Shown: piece after piece, positions 35,473 through 46,730 of the stretch
Numbering within the stretch: position 1 is the first letter of the stretch
How the letters are laid out: the number at the start of each line of letters is the position of its first letter
DNA from: Blastobasis lacticolella
Lineage: Eukaryota > Arthropoda > Insecta > Lepidoptera > Blastobasidae
DNA length: 64,000 nucleotides
Assembly (NCBI GenBank): GCA_905147135.1
Contig: LR990044.1
Coordinates: 9,986,122-10,050,121, forward strand
Reading direction: 5' to 3'
The notes under the pieces: generated by a model
What the model saw: only the letters and a program-made list of their open reading frames with translations
What the model was told of the DNA's origin: nothing
Database searches by the model: none
Made by a program: the position numbers and the translations under genes

Positions 35473-38400
35473 TCATAGATACTTTATTTCGGGACTACAT
35501 TTACCAGTCAATTTGACTATCAATGTTCTACCTACCTTCCCAAAATATATATCAGATATGGTCATGTATTTGCCATAGAAGAATTTGTCCCCAAGCATGT
35601 TATGCATCATCCGGTTGAAGTCAGGTATTGTCAAATTGTACAAGTTCTGAGGAAAAAGGAAACAAAATAAACATTACTTTTAGATATTTTGTGTAGATCT
35701 TGAGTTTTGATTTGTATTTAGTTTATTATTTTTGTGCGTTGCCCTTTTATAATAAACCTTCGTTTACAACAGATGTAAGAAATAGTACATTGAGATGTTA
35801 TATATGTTATATACATACATGTTATATACGTCATCATCGTCTTAGCACTTATCCCGGCCTCTGCCAGGGTCCGTTTTCCAACTCATTCTTCGCTACTTCG
35901 CCTGGGTCTTCGGCATCCTCTCCTCGTAAGCCGTTGGCTCTCGCATTCGACTTAGCGATGTCAATCCATCGTTTCTTGGGTCGCCCACGAGGCCTGATCT
36001 TATCTGCGATATCCCTTACGCCAAAGCTGCCACGGATGTACTCGTTACGCACTCGATCGAGTCGCGTAACTCTGCACATCCACAGTAGCATTTTCATTTC
36101 ATTGAAAGTGGAGTTCGCGAACGTGTGTCGACAGCGCTGGCCATGTCTCGCAGCCATAGAGCTCAAAGGGCTTTTATACTATTGTTTAAAATCCCTTTGA
36201 GCTTTACAAGGATTTTAGGATCACAGGTGACTGCCGTGAGTTCTCGCCATTTGGCCCAAGCTGCCGAGATTCGGGACATGACATCGGGGTCAATATCGCC
36301 GAACTCGTGCATCACGGATCCGAGGTATTCGGATTTATCTGTTCTATTGACATCTTCGTTACCTATATGGATGGATATGACGGATACTCAGTTTTGGCGA
36401 CATTCAAACCACCGTTTCCTAGCACATCCTTCCACGTGTTTTTTCTGATCTCAAGATCCTGCCTAAGCTTGCTCACCAGTACAATGTCGTCAGCGTACTT
36501 CATAAGACAAGGGGGCATGTCATGAATTTCCACTGAGAGGGCATCGAGCACAATGCAAAAAAAGTAAGGGCTCAGCACTGAACCCTGGTGAACTCCTACA
36601 TTAATCGGGAAGGGATTAGTATGGCCTACGATGGTTTTGACGACGGCTCCAGTACTGGCATACACATCATACTGTATAATACTAATGTACGCTTCGGGTA
36701 CAGACTTTGATCTGTGATTTGATTGTGATCTTTGATTATCTCCCGAGGGACACTGTCGAAAGCCCTGCAGGTCGAGAAATCGTAATGCAGAGGTTGATTC
36801 TTGCTGCAGTGAGACTCCTGGAGGACTCTGAGGGCAAAATTTAATCCATGGCGCTGCAGCCCGGCCTGAAGCCGTATTGACATTCCGATAAAGAACATTC
36901 CGGGCGAAGTCTCTGGTCCATGATACGTTCAAGTAGCTTCATTGTGTGGCTCATTAGTTTCATACCTCGATAGTTGCCGTACTCATGCATACTGCCTTTT
37001 CCTTTATAGATTCGTGTTACAATATTTATCTACTCACATAGCGTAATGTTCGAATTACATATTCTAAAACAGTCGTTTAAGGATACACTTTTTTCACGAT
37101 AGTCTATGAAATTTAAAAAAAATACTTTTCGATACAGCACATAACATAGAAAAATAACTTTTTAATCATTATGCAACACTTTTATTTTTTTAATTTTGTT
37201 TAAAATGTGTTACCTAGATGTCTTTAACAAAATCAAAATTTAAATTTTCCTGTTTATATTTCTGTGTAATTATTTTCCCGCAGAACAGAATATTTTTTCT
37301 AATTATTGTAATTTGTGTTTGTGAATGTTGTTTCTTATTTGAAGCAAATAAATAGATAAATGTGGAAGTAATAAAGTGAATTTCCCGCCGCTTGATATCC
37401 TCGATGCGTAGATACAACAGAACTGACTCACACTTACGCTTATTTCGAAGCAGAGTTGAGAAAGTTATAGGTACGATATTTTATCATAAGAATATGAGTA
37501 TAGATAAAGGAGTGTATGCAACTGCATATAGTTAGGTATTAAAACACTCGTGTCAAACTATTATCATACTCGGCGCCCGACGAAAATTAAAAAATAAAAA
37601 TGTTGTAAAATGATTAAAAAGTTATTTTACGATACAGCTGTAATGAAAATAGTATGGGAAATGCTGTATCGAAAAGTCATTTTAAATTTTTTTATAGACT
37701 AGCGTGAAAAAAGTGTACCCTTAAACGACTGTTTTCGAATATATAATTGGAACATTACGCTATGAGTGTAGATAATCTACTATTACGCGCCATGCGTTAG
37801 GTATAAGCCCCGTAGCTACGAATTTTTCAATATTTAATAGTTCAGTGAGCAAGGGTACGCCTCGGGTATCCATTGTTTTCCAAGTTTCTATGAGTATTCT
37901 GTCATGGCCAATAGCTTTCCCGGTCTTCATATGGGCCAGAGACCTCTTCACCTCGTCAGGGGTAATCGGGCTTATCAAGCCAAGGTTTGCAGGAAGCTGT
38001 GGTGGTGTCACGTGGTTGTTGCCCAGTTCCTTGAAATAACAGCACCAATGGTCTTTAATAGAGTTTGCACTTGTGAGCAATGCTTGTCTACACCTTTTAT
38101 GGCAACACACTTTCTCACAGCTAAACTGACTCGACTCCGCGACTTTGTCAGCTTGTAGACGAGCTTCTGCCTCTCCACAGAATCCGGAACATCGTAGAGC
38201 GGAGCCACCTGAACCAACTGTGCTTTTGCCACCGTTGTTTTAGCTCGCCGCTTTGCCCCCACGTACACCTTCTTATTTCAAATGTGAGTTACTGTGCTGC
38301 CATTTCTTGAAACATGCCTTTTTGTCTCTAACTGCTTCCTGCACCTTACTATTCCACCGTCCCGTGTCCTTGTCAATTCTTCGGCTGCCATGCGACAAAC

Positions 38401-41400
38401 CGAGTACTGTTCGTCCGAGTTTGAGGATGGAATTTAGCAAATAGCACCAGAGCTCATTAGTGGTTTAGCCCTTCGTGCTCCAATCGAGACGTTCGGCTGC
38501 CTTTATGAACTCCTGGCCCTTGCTTTTTTGAGTCCACCACTTAATAGACGGCTTGCAACGTTATGCACTAAGCCATCTACTACTTAGGTACCTAGACATC
38601 CATAACAAGGACTCGGTGCTGAGCAGTAAGGCATTCCCCATGGATGATCTTGCATTGGGATATATGGCCAATGTCACGTTTTCGGAGCAGCAGACAATCG
38701 ATCTGTGATTGTTGCCTTTTATAGGTGATGGGGTGTTCGGATCTCTTCTGGAAGAAGGTATTAACCATGGCTAAGTCGGCGGCCAGTGCGGTTCGGAGAA
38801 TTTATTCTCGCTCACTGTTTCGCTGGCCGTAGCCAAAGCCCCCGTGCACCTGACCGAACTCCTCGCTACAATCTGTTTGGAGGAGCTTGCCGTACGTCGC
38901 AAGGTGTCCTCGAAGCTATTCCACAAGGCAGTCTTTTCGGTGTCAGCACAACCGGACTGAGAAGCATAGGCGCTGATGAGGTTAGACGTTGATCCTTCTA
39001 TCAGCGCCTTGATCAGCATGAACCGATCGCTCACTCTGTTCACCACCAAGATGTTGTCACAGAATTCGTCGCACACAACAATAGCGACCCCATTTCTCCC
39101 TTTTGCCGATCCGGTGTACACAAGCTTGTATCCCTGCCCGACTTCCCGAGTCTTGGAACCCCGCCATCTGATTTTTTGTAAGAATGCCACCTGAACGTGG
39201 CGCCTGCAGAGCAAGTCGGCCAGCTCCCGCGAAAGGCCAGTCAGGGAGCCAACGTTTAAAGTGGCAAAGCGGAGCTTGCAGGTATGCGCTAACGTCTTCA
39301 GCCCTGCCTGCACGTGGCAGGGTAGCCTTCGCCCATTTTTCACAGGTTTAGGGCGATGTCCATGTTACCTATATACATTAAACAAAAAAGGTTAAACAAG
39401 ATTGCACTTACGGGTTTGATGATGCAGTCGTCGTTCAGGATTGGGAGGAATGTTAATAGTATTTTAGTACCGGCAAATTGGCAAATGTTTTTAGTAACTA
39501 TAGTATAGCTTGGTACGAATTTATTTTTACTGTCATTCCATTTTGATAATCGCACCTTCATCTGTAATTAAAGGAAAGCTTTTAATTTTACCATTGGTGT
39601 GACTGTCAAGTCAAGAAGTCCGCCTGGGTAGAGATCACTGACGTATTTATTTTAGCTGCTTATCAATACTGCGTATTGTGTTCTGGTTGAAGCTTATGGA
39701 TATAATCTCAGTCCAGATCAGACTTACAACCTAGCCACGAAACATTTACCGCAGCAACTTATCGTTTCTTGACTATAATAGAAGAACGACTATAAGTATC
39801 TAGATAACTGTATGGATTGCCATCAATCAGTATTTCTTATCGCAACACGTAGAGTCCCACAACAAGCAACGACTCTACTTCCTCGGTATCAATGTTAGAC
39901 CATCGGGCCGCTTTCCATCTGCTACAAATGTTCTCAGTACAAAAATAGATAGTTTCTCGCCACGCGTCAAAAAAAATCATCTTGGTGTTAATGTCCCGGT
40001 TGTGCTCTCGAAAACAAGGTCCCGGGGTCCGCCCTGACCATGATCCAGGATTTGGCGATCAGGTAATTACAGTGGAGTGAGTTGAAAGACTGTCCGTGTA
40101 GTTCTAATCTGTGAGGGAAAACATCGATAGGAAATCTGCACATTCAGATCACAAAATGTGTAACTGTGATCCAATCTGGTTAGCTTCCCCTGACCTGACT
40201 TTGCTTGCTTTGCTGACTGAGCGTTGGCCTTTTTAGCGTTTAGTGTTTATATATGTATCTTTTTTTTTTCTTACTATATTTTTTTTCCTTGTTTAATTTA
40301 TTTTAATTTTATGTTATTATTTCTAGTGTTATATGTCTGAGCTAAATGCTAAATAAATACATTGTTATTTATTTATTTATTTAACAGGGTCACGGAGGTC
40401 AGATGGTAGTAGGTCAAATGCGAAACTTGATCTTGAAACTTGAACTTGAACTTGATCTGCGAAATCCTGGATCATGGTCTATAAGATGATGAAGATTATT
40501 ATTAGATGGGGTAGTGCTATCCACGAGTCCAGGCGAACTCCTCAAGCTTGATATACTTGAATACTCATTTAATATCTAACTATAAGATACAAAATATCTT
40601 ACCCCCAATACTCCCATTAACTTCAAAACGTTTGCAGAAAAGGTAGCGGTAGAAGATCCATTTTCATATTCTTTGTAAGTGTACTGCATTGACATGTATG
40701 CTTTTGATTTTGGACTAGGTTGTATCTCATAATTCAACATTTTCCAGTTAAAATGACCCTGAAGACAAATAATTGTTTTGTCTACTGCGCATGTCAGGCA
40801 TGTTGTCATAACACAGAGTACATAAATATCCTGCCAATGGCGAGGGCAAGGGATTATTCATTTGATCGCCATTTTGAAATGTCATGTTGTTGTCAAGACC
40901 TAACGAGCTAACGAGCCATAGCCTCCTTCATCTTGAGCTCCTGCGTGCGCTATCTACCTCTTTTACACTCGTGCTAAGTTGCTTGAGATAGAAAAACAGC
41001 CATTAGAAGGCGAGCGGTCGCCTCGAATCGAACCGAATCAATTTTGATTTAAATTACATTGACAACGTCGCCTGTGAACAGTACAAAAATGGGCAAAATC
41101 AGCATCAGGCCAAAACTTAAAATTGAAAACCGTTCAAGCCGAAGCCAGGGGTTCAAAAATAGAGGTATACGTAGACTATAAAGAATGCAACAACATTTTT
41201 TGTCCATTCCGCCTGCTAAGCTTTTGGGATCATAAAACCCTCCACTACGTCAGAGAAGGTTCCAGACATTCAATAACAATGGAACACGGAAAAGTGGATG
41301 TTTTACTTACATATTCCTTATCCGAAAACATAGACCCTGTCGGATCAAAATACATGACAGATACAACTACTAATAATTTTAACGTCATCACCCCTATGTT

Positions 41401-41403
41401 CAT
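35473..41403 (-). CDS. Gene D: secreted DUF1091-like protein, 4 exons
   Basis: Spliced minus-strand gene, 190 codons. Exons are 41,311-41,403, 40,603-40,758, 39,412-39,561 and 35,473-35,646, with donors GTAAGT, GTAAGA and GTAAGT, all phase 0. Exon 1 is a 31-residue signal peptide ending F-S-D-K-E-Y. Exon 2 starts G-H-F-N-W, has an N-G-S sequon and ends L-G-V-L-G. Exon 3 has W-N-D, N-I-C and D-D-C and ends I-K-P. Exon 4 starts N-L-Y-N-L-T and has F-F-Y-G-K-Y-M-T-I-S. Intron 3 is about 3.8 kb because a degenerate RTE element, itself interrupted by a DNA element, sits in it on the same strand. Splice sites remain intact despite this. It is the closest paralogue of half-gene C. DUF1091 membership is by pattern only. 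Confidence 0.8.
35822..39343 (-). mobile_element. Nearly complete but degenerate RTE-type LINE in gene D intron 3
   Basis: Minus-strand non-LTR element. The endonuclease domain is at 38,771-39,343 (R-F-A-T-L-N-V-G-S-L-T-G, then F-L-Q-K-I-R-W-R-G, where the usual catalytic E of L-Q-E-T-R-W is replaced by K). A linker/RT start follows at 37,760-38,268, and the RT core at 36,363-36,932 has G-V-H-Q-G-S-V-L-S-P and Y-A-D-D-I-V-L. The C-terminus is at 35,849-36,166 (R-G-R-P-K-K-R-W-I-D-I-A). The 3' end finishes in a GATGATGACG tail. Several frameshifts and stops show it is inactive. It is split by a DNA element at 37,027-37,785. Any ORF1 or 5' UTR is missing. Confidence 0.85.
37027..37785. mobile_element. 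Non-autonomous DNA element with about 190-bp TIRs
   Basis: The left end (from about 37,027, with CATAGCGTAATGTTCGAATT) matches the reverse complement of the right end (CATAGCGTAATGTTCCAATT) for nearly 190 bp, through CAGTCGTTTAAGG, CACTTTTTTCACG and AATAACTTTTTAATCATT. The interior has no transposase frame. It splits the RTE element between the W-R-V-I-V and T-R-I-Y-K-G-K-G coding segments, so it inserted later. Exact ends are uncertain by a few bases. Confidence 0.8.
39977..40078 (-). mobile_element. SINE family S1, 3' part, intron 2 of gene D
   Basis: Minus-strand 3' segment of S1: ATCATCTTGGTGTTAATGTC, CCTGACCATGATCCAGGATT and ATTACAGTGGAGT, then it breaks off. It abuts a plus-strand S1 copy. 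Confidence 0.65.
40100..40500 (+). mobile_element. SINE family S1, split by a LINE tail, intron 2 of gene D
   Basis: Plus-strand S1 with TCTGTGAGGGAAAACATCG and TGTGATCCAATCTGGTTAGC. It is interrupted at 40,199-40,384 and resumes with AACAGGGTCACGGAGGTCAG and GATGGTAGTAGGTCAAAT. It corresponds to the copy at 31,040-31,222 in gene C. Confidence 0.75.
40199..40384 (+). mobile_element. 5'-truncated LINE 3' end inserted in a SINE
   Basis: A stretch absent from the homologous SINE in gene C. It runs to GAGCTAAATGCTAAATAAAT and ends in TTATTTATTTATTTA, a typical Jockey/CR1-type 3' terminus. No coding part remains. Confidence 0.65.
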
Positions 41404-41487
41404 GCTCACTATAACAGCAATTTAAATAATTGCGTGTAGTTATATAGTAGCATTTCATTTAATAGGTATACTTGTCTATTATTAATT

Positions 41488-41500
41488 TTGTATATAAATG
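41488..41500 (-). promoter_or_regulatory. Candidate TATA element upstream of gene D
   Basis: The minus strand reads CATTTATATAC about 90 bp upstream of the gene D ATG. It lies within a proximal upstream segment whose flanks are shared with half-gene C (the ATAACAG-x-GCTCATTT and CCTATT-x-AATGAAATGC words). In gene C the TATA-like run is altered to TTTCTCTAC. Promoter function is a guess from position. Confidence 0.3.
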
Positions 41501-41605
41501 AGCTCTGTTATTTATACGTATGTGTAATTGTTGTCAAAATTACTTACCAATGGATTTTAAAAAATCTACCATTATTATTTCCACTACGTATTAAATTTAA
41601 ATAGC

Positions 41606-41865
41606 TGAGCGTCGGTGGCCTAACGGTTAAGTGGTCCTACTCGCAGGCGTGGGTCTCGGATTCGAATTCCAGTGCCGCCATGTCCGAGTCAGAGTCATTA
41701 CTCTTTTCTGATTTGTGTAAGTACATTCGTTGAACACTAACCGATGCACTTACGGTGAGGGAATACATCGTAATTCGTGATGAAACCTGCACATTCAGGC
41801 GACTGAATGTGTAGCCATGACCTAATCTGATCAGGCACAACCGGGACATTAAACCAAAGACGATT
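41606..41865 (+). mobile_element. SINE family S1 with intact tRNA-like head
   Basis: Plus-strand copy starting GCGTCGGTGGCCTAACGGTT, with box-A-like TGGCCTAACGG, box-B-like GGATTCGAATTCC, then ACGGTGAGGGAATACATCG and TTCAGGCGACTGAAT. It ends near CCGGGACATTAAACC. The 3' third is internally deleted. Confidence 0.8.
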
Positions 41866-42118
41866 TTTTTAAAATTTACTTAACTACAATCGCTCATATC
41901 CACACAATCTCTCTCAAGCAGTGTGATCATCATCCTTTAGGTTATTTGCTTTCCTACGTAAACTTCTTCCAATATCATTCACCTCTTTCTATCGCGTGCT
42001 ACGTTCTTCCAGTTGTGACCAGCATGCCACCTAAAGAAAGACGAAAAGCCCCTGGCGAAAGACCTGGCGTCTTTCTCTTTGGGTATCTATCCAGTTGGGA
42101 ATGCTCGTTCTTGCTATG

Positions 42119-42458
42119 ATCATCTTGGTGTTAATGTCACGGTTGTATCTCGTACGCGAGGGCCCGTGGTGCGCCTTGACCATGATCCAAGATTTGGTGG
42201 ATCAGATAATTACAGTGCGCAGTAGAGCGACTGCCGTCTGACCTCTGTTAAGAGGGAAACCTTACCAGATTACTTGACGGTTACATATTCAGTCGCCTGA
42301 ATGTGCAGGTTTCATCTAGATGTTTTCCCTCACTGTACGAGCATCGACCAGTGTTTCACTAATGTGCATAACTCAGAAAAGAGTCATTAGTATGTGCCAT
42401 ATGGCGAGTTTGAACCCGGTAGCTCGGCGTACGAGTGACTACCCCTTATAGGCCGACG
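42119..42458 (-). mobile_element. SINE family S1
   Basis: Left end ATCATCTTGGTGTTAATGTC, body TGACCATGATCCAAGATTTG and TTTCATCTAGATGTTTTCCC, right end with decayed box B (GAGTTTGAACCCGGTAG) and head (TATAGGCCGACGCT). Opposite orientation to the copy 250 bp to its left. Confidence 0.75.
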
Positions 42459-44307
42459 CTCCAGGCCACATTGCTCATTTTGCTACATATGTAAATTAAT
42501 AAAAAAAAAATCTCAGACGTAGATAATCTCAGATGAGTTAAGCATAAGATTCAGGCGGTAATCTGTCTAGGACCTCCGTAAACTAGGAAACAGGCAGCAG
42601 CCTTTCCAAACCAGCGATCTCCAACTACTCTGTCAAGCTTGTTGATTATTGTAACAGGCGATATTCATCTAAAGAATTATTTTAATCAAGCACACAATGT
42701 GATTTTTCTTAAAAAAACATCTAAAAAGAAACTAATTATTATCTACCTACTAAATCAACAACAAAGTCCGAAATCGCAATCAACAAATTATCCAACAAGC
42801 AAGCGGTCAGCGTTTCTGAAAGGTCAACTTGTGTGGACACAACCTAACCTCGACTTTTAGCAGCAATAGAGGAAAATATTAATAACGTCGCAGAAACAAA
42901 AATACTTCGAGTCAGCCTGCTGCGGGCGTACAGACGGAATCCCTAATAAGAGAGGCTTATACCGAATAACATCTGGGGCTCGAGGAGCAAACACTTGCCG
43001 GTAAACACGAGGTTACAGTAAGAAAAATGTTTTTCTTTTCCCAGCTCCCTCTCTCATATTCTGTCGTATCTGTTAGGACGCCAAGTTTAATATGTGATGT
43101 GAAAACTGAAGTTCTATTGTGTAAGGGCTAAAGAACGGCTGAAATATTTAAGCTGTTTTGCAGTTGGGTTTGGCGATTCTAAGTCATTATGTGAGATCGT
43201 TGAGAGGGCCCTCGCGTGTCGCGCGAGAGTTTCGCTCTCGCTGGGATGATGATGATGATTTGATGATGATGAAAATTAATCAGCAAAACCAACCTATAAC
43301 ACTTATTGAACGAATATGTAAATGAAGTTTTCATCCCACAGAACCTAATCAATAGTCGCGACAACATAATTCATATCCCGCAGTCAATACGGAGCAAGAC
43401 CAGCGTAACAATTGCTGCGGCTAATAACAACACCCGGAATGGCTTTACCATGGGCCTCACGTCTGTCCAATGCTGCTAAATTAAGAAATATCTCGTGTAT
43501 AAATCAATGGGAGCACGATATTAAAATATTCGGGGCGATAGGGTGATGGGGCGATGTAAGGGGATGTAGGGGTGAACGTGCACCCCACTGCATCGCGGAT
43601 TCCCGGCACGCCCCGCCTCGGGGAGCCTAATTCTTTTCCTAATTTCGCACCTTATTGTCGGCGTGTTCGGTAAGAAAACGCGGGAAATTTTTCATAAAAA
43701 TTCACTGCCACGCGCGCTGGCCCGCCGTCGGCTTTAAAACTTGCTCCTTTGGCTTTGGGGCTGTTCTTAATGCCTCTCAAAATAGCTTAGCGGATCATGC
43801 GGGAGCGGTTTGTTGTCAATTAGATATATTAATAGATGACCTCATATTTTTTTTTCGTTCAGTAAGGATGGTCTAATACACAGGAACGACGAATTTTTTT
43901 ATGTCATACAGCAGACAAACAGGCAAGCAAGACATTAGCAACACCACTGGACTACGAATATTTTTGCTTTATATAACGTGTACGTTATTATTTAAATAAA
44001 TGTAAGAGAATTGTATGAAACACTGTTCACGTCTTGCACCGAGGTGGATACTCCAGCGGAAAAGGTACGAAATGAAAAGATATACCCTCCCATCTTTATT
44101 CTTGGCATCCACAAAATGAAGTTGGTAAAATATCTAAGACATTTGTCAGTCGATTACCTGAGGGGAGGCCTTCCCCGATAATATTCAAAATTTCACCAAC
44201 CCCTGCAGCTTGGTTCGGCAATAGTGCGAGAGTATGAGAAATTTGAAAAGCTTTTTAAAACGAAAATGTATGCTTCATTTATGTTACTTATTCCCTTATT
44301 ATTATAG
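42459..44307. other. No gene recognised; simple repeat
   Basis: Unclassified. 43,240-43,273 is a (GATGAT)n microsatellite and about 43,195-43,240 a CG-rich short palindromic patch (CTCGCGTGTCGCGCGAGAG). 43,550-43,650 is GC-richer than its surroundings. No exon is supported. Confidence 0.4.
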
Positions 44308-44520
44308 GGTTCGATTCCCGGCCGGGACAAAATTTAAATTATGAATTTTAATTTCTGTTACGGGTCTGGGTGTTCTATGTATAATAATATGTATGTATTT
44401 AAAAAGTATTTAAGTAGTATATCAGTTATCTAGCACCCATAGTACAAGCTTTGCTTAGTTTGGGGCTAGATGGCGCTGTGTGAATTTGTCCACGAATATT
44501 TATTATTTATTTATTTATTT
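44308..44520 (+). mobile_element. SINE family S2, head truncated
   Basis: Plus-strand copy starting inside box B (GGGTTCGATTCCCGGCCGGG) and continuing through TACGGGTCTGGGTGTTC and GTTTGGGGCTAGATGGCGCT to a TTATTTATTTATTTA tail. Confidence 0.8.
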
Positions 44521-44679
44521 TACCTATACCGTAAGTATAAGGTTATAGCATGCCTTTACTTATAAAATTTAAGTTTTTTTTCATTATGTTATTGTATTTA
44601 CTGCCTAGGGAGGCACATGGTCATCTGACCATGTCATCTGACCTCGCTAAGCTGTCGAAGGCCTCCTATATATTAATTT

Positions 44680-44870
44680 AGTAACCCGGCGCGACTACGT
44701 TCGCGTACACCTACTCCAGCTAACCCTTCTTTTCTTGCTAATAAATCTTCGTCTTGAATCACTCTATATGTTGTGGAAAAACGCATTACAATTCGTTGCG
44801 TACTTTAAAAGATCTAAGCGTACATAGATACAAACGGCGAGAAGCAACTTTGTTTTATACTATATAGTTA
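44680..44870. repeat. Dispersed repeat S6
   Basis: Shares GGCGCGACTACGTTCG, TTGCGTACTTTAAAAGATC and CTTTGTTTTAT with 56,285-56,440. Non-coding. Confidence 0.55.
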
Positions 44871-45489
44871 GATGACCTAAGACCAAAGTTTAGTTGTAAT
44901 TGGATTTGTGATGGATTTTTCAACTTATTGGAAATGCCTAAGAAATATTGAAAACTTGATTGTATGAAAATTATAATTTCCGTCATACTCGCCAATATTA
45001 GCAATTCCATAGGTAAAGACAATAGACAGGCAGCTCGGTCTTAGATGGAAGACTGGAAAGCATCAACGGTCATAATAAATAGCACTTCGCCTTCCTATTT
45101 TTAAAATTAAATAGATATCCGCAAAGTAGGTTTATATTCAAATAATTTTGTTTAAAAAATGCTACTTTATGGTTTCTTTTTTCGTACAGCTCCCGTAGTA
45201 TTGCTTATGAATATAAATTCTGTTACTTACCGTTGCCTTTTCGCCAAAAGAAAATAGAATGCTCAAGATTAGGGCAGACTGGCTTCCATGGGCTAGAGTT
45301 AACCATCCATGAAGCTAAGTTTGACAGACAGTGAATATGAGTGGAAATTGTTATTTATTCGAGGTTGGAATAATATTGTAATACTAAGAGGAAGGCAGTC
45401 CGGCACCATGAACGATTAGTCATTTAGATATTCCCTGTTTTTTACAAGCTTCTATTTAACTTACAATGTTTGTATGTAACTGTATGTTC

Positions 45490-45680
45490 GGGATAAATCT
45501 TGCAAGCCTTATTTTACCCACTTCTGATGACAATGCATTAATATGGTACCATGGAGCTAGTCTGATAATGGAGTCAGAAGGTGACCATAGAAACTAATGA
45601 ACGCAACATGATAAAGCCAACGTGCTTGGGCTCTTTGGAGTGGTCTTGATGAGTATTATACGCCTATGACATTCAATTAA
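45490..45680. repeat. Probable common interspersed repeat
   Basis: The run AGTCTGATAATGGAGTCAGA, then GGTGACCATAG and GGTCTTGATGAGTATTATAC, looks like a repeat I recall as frequent in moth genomes. Only one copy is in the window, so this rests on recollection. Confidence 0.3.
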
Positions 45681-45937
45681 ATTTTGGTTCATTTAAAAAC
45701 TTAGATAGGTAATAGGTTAATGGGCTTCTTTTTACGAACTTGAACTCAAACTTGGTCCCTTGTACGTAGTTAAGGCATGCTAATTTATCCAGCCCAGCTC
45801 CCCCCAGAAATCCAGCAGTCACTTCAGACACTCACAGATCTCTCGGAGGGACCCCGTTCCTAATGCAACTTTGACCTTGTGGTCCTTAGTCTCTCACACT
45901 CGAGGACCACATAGGCCGCTGTTTTTTTTTATTCTAC

Positions 45938-46029
45938 AAGACAGGCATTTGACCGCCATCTCACCTGTTGGTAAGTGACGATGCGGCCGAAGATAGAGCA
46001 TGCTCGACTTGCCTTGAAGGCATACAGAT
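45938..46029. repeat. Dispersed repeat S5, split by a LINE
   Basis: Matches 33,530-33,660 up to CAGATTATATT, where a LINE (TATTTATTTATTTA) begins. The LINE therefore inserted into this repeat. Confidence 0.6.
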
Positions 46030-46730
46030 TATATTTATTTATTTATTTAAAACTTCATGCACATTACAGTACAATGGTGGACTTAAAGCTACGTAGCTTT
46101 TTCTACCAGTCAACCAGAGAACAATTACCAAAAATTACAAGGCGGTGCTACAAAAGAAGAAGATAAAAGAACATAAAACAGACTAAAAGTAACATTAATT
46201 GAATAAGTATATCAAACATTCACAGACCGAAACTTATTGATAGTATAATAGGAGAGAGAGAAAGAGAGAGAGAGAGAGAGACTAGGAACTGAGCATAACA
46301 AGCTACTGGCACACCCAACAACACTACTGCCCAAACACTTAAAAAAAAAAGGAAAAGAGAAAGACTAAGTAGGAAAATATATAAGGTGTTACAGAGACTT
46401 AAGGAAATAACTGCGAACTGCTTTTTTGAAAGTAAATTTACTGGAACTTCGTCTGATCTCCAAAGGTAGATCATTCCAAAGTCTAGCAGCGATTAAGGAA
46501 AAAGAATTGGACAGAAATCCAGTCCGGTGAAGGGGAAGGTCAGTGAACATATTCGCAGGCAACACGTTCCAATCCTTAGCCGTACGCATTATAAAGGTCC
46601 AGCCATAGCGTTTTACTTTTGCACAAATTGGAAGGGGTCCAGGTTTAATATTTGAATATTCGCTCAAACGGAAGATAAGTTCTACATTTTTCATAGACGG
46701 GGACCTGGTTACCAGCACACCCACCTACAT
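46030..46730 (-). mobile_element. Jockey/CR1-type LINE 3' end, 5'-truncated
   Basis: Minus-strand 3' end of a non-LTR element: TAAATAAATAAATAT tail at left, 3' UTR containing a (GA)n run, and the ORF2 C-terminus at 46,389-46,724. That frame carries R-T-A-K-D-W-N-V-L-P, A-A-R-L-W-N-D-L-P-L-E-I-R and T-F-K-K-A-V-R-S-Y-F-L-K-S-L. It belongs to a different subfamily from the element at 16,250-18,033. Confidence 0.75.
46251..46281. repeat. (GA)n microsatellite
   Basis: GAGAGAGAGAAAGAGAGAGA-type run of about 31 bp within the LINE 3' UTR. Confidence 0.9.

Noticed and set aside
41606..41680. tRNA-like sequence with A and B boxes
   Set aside because: It is the head of an S1 SINE, not a tRNA gene: the acceptor stem does not close and it runs into the SINE body.
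43195..43273. CG-rich palindromic patch next to a (GATGAT)n run, considered as a CRISPR-like or regulatory array
   Set aside because: Only a simple microsatellite with a short palindrome; there are no spaced repeats.
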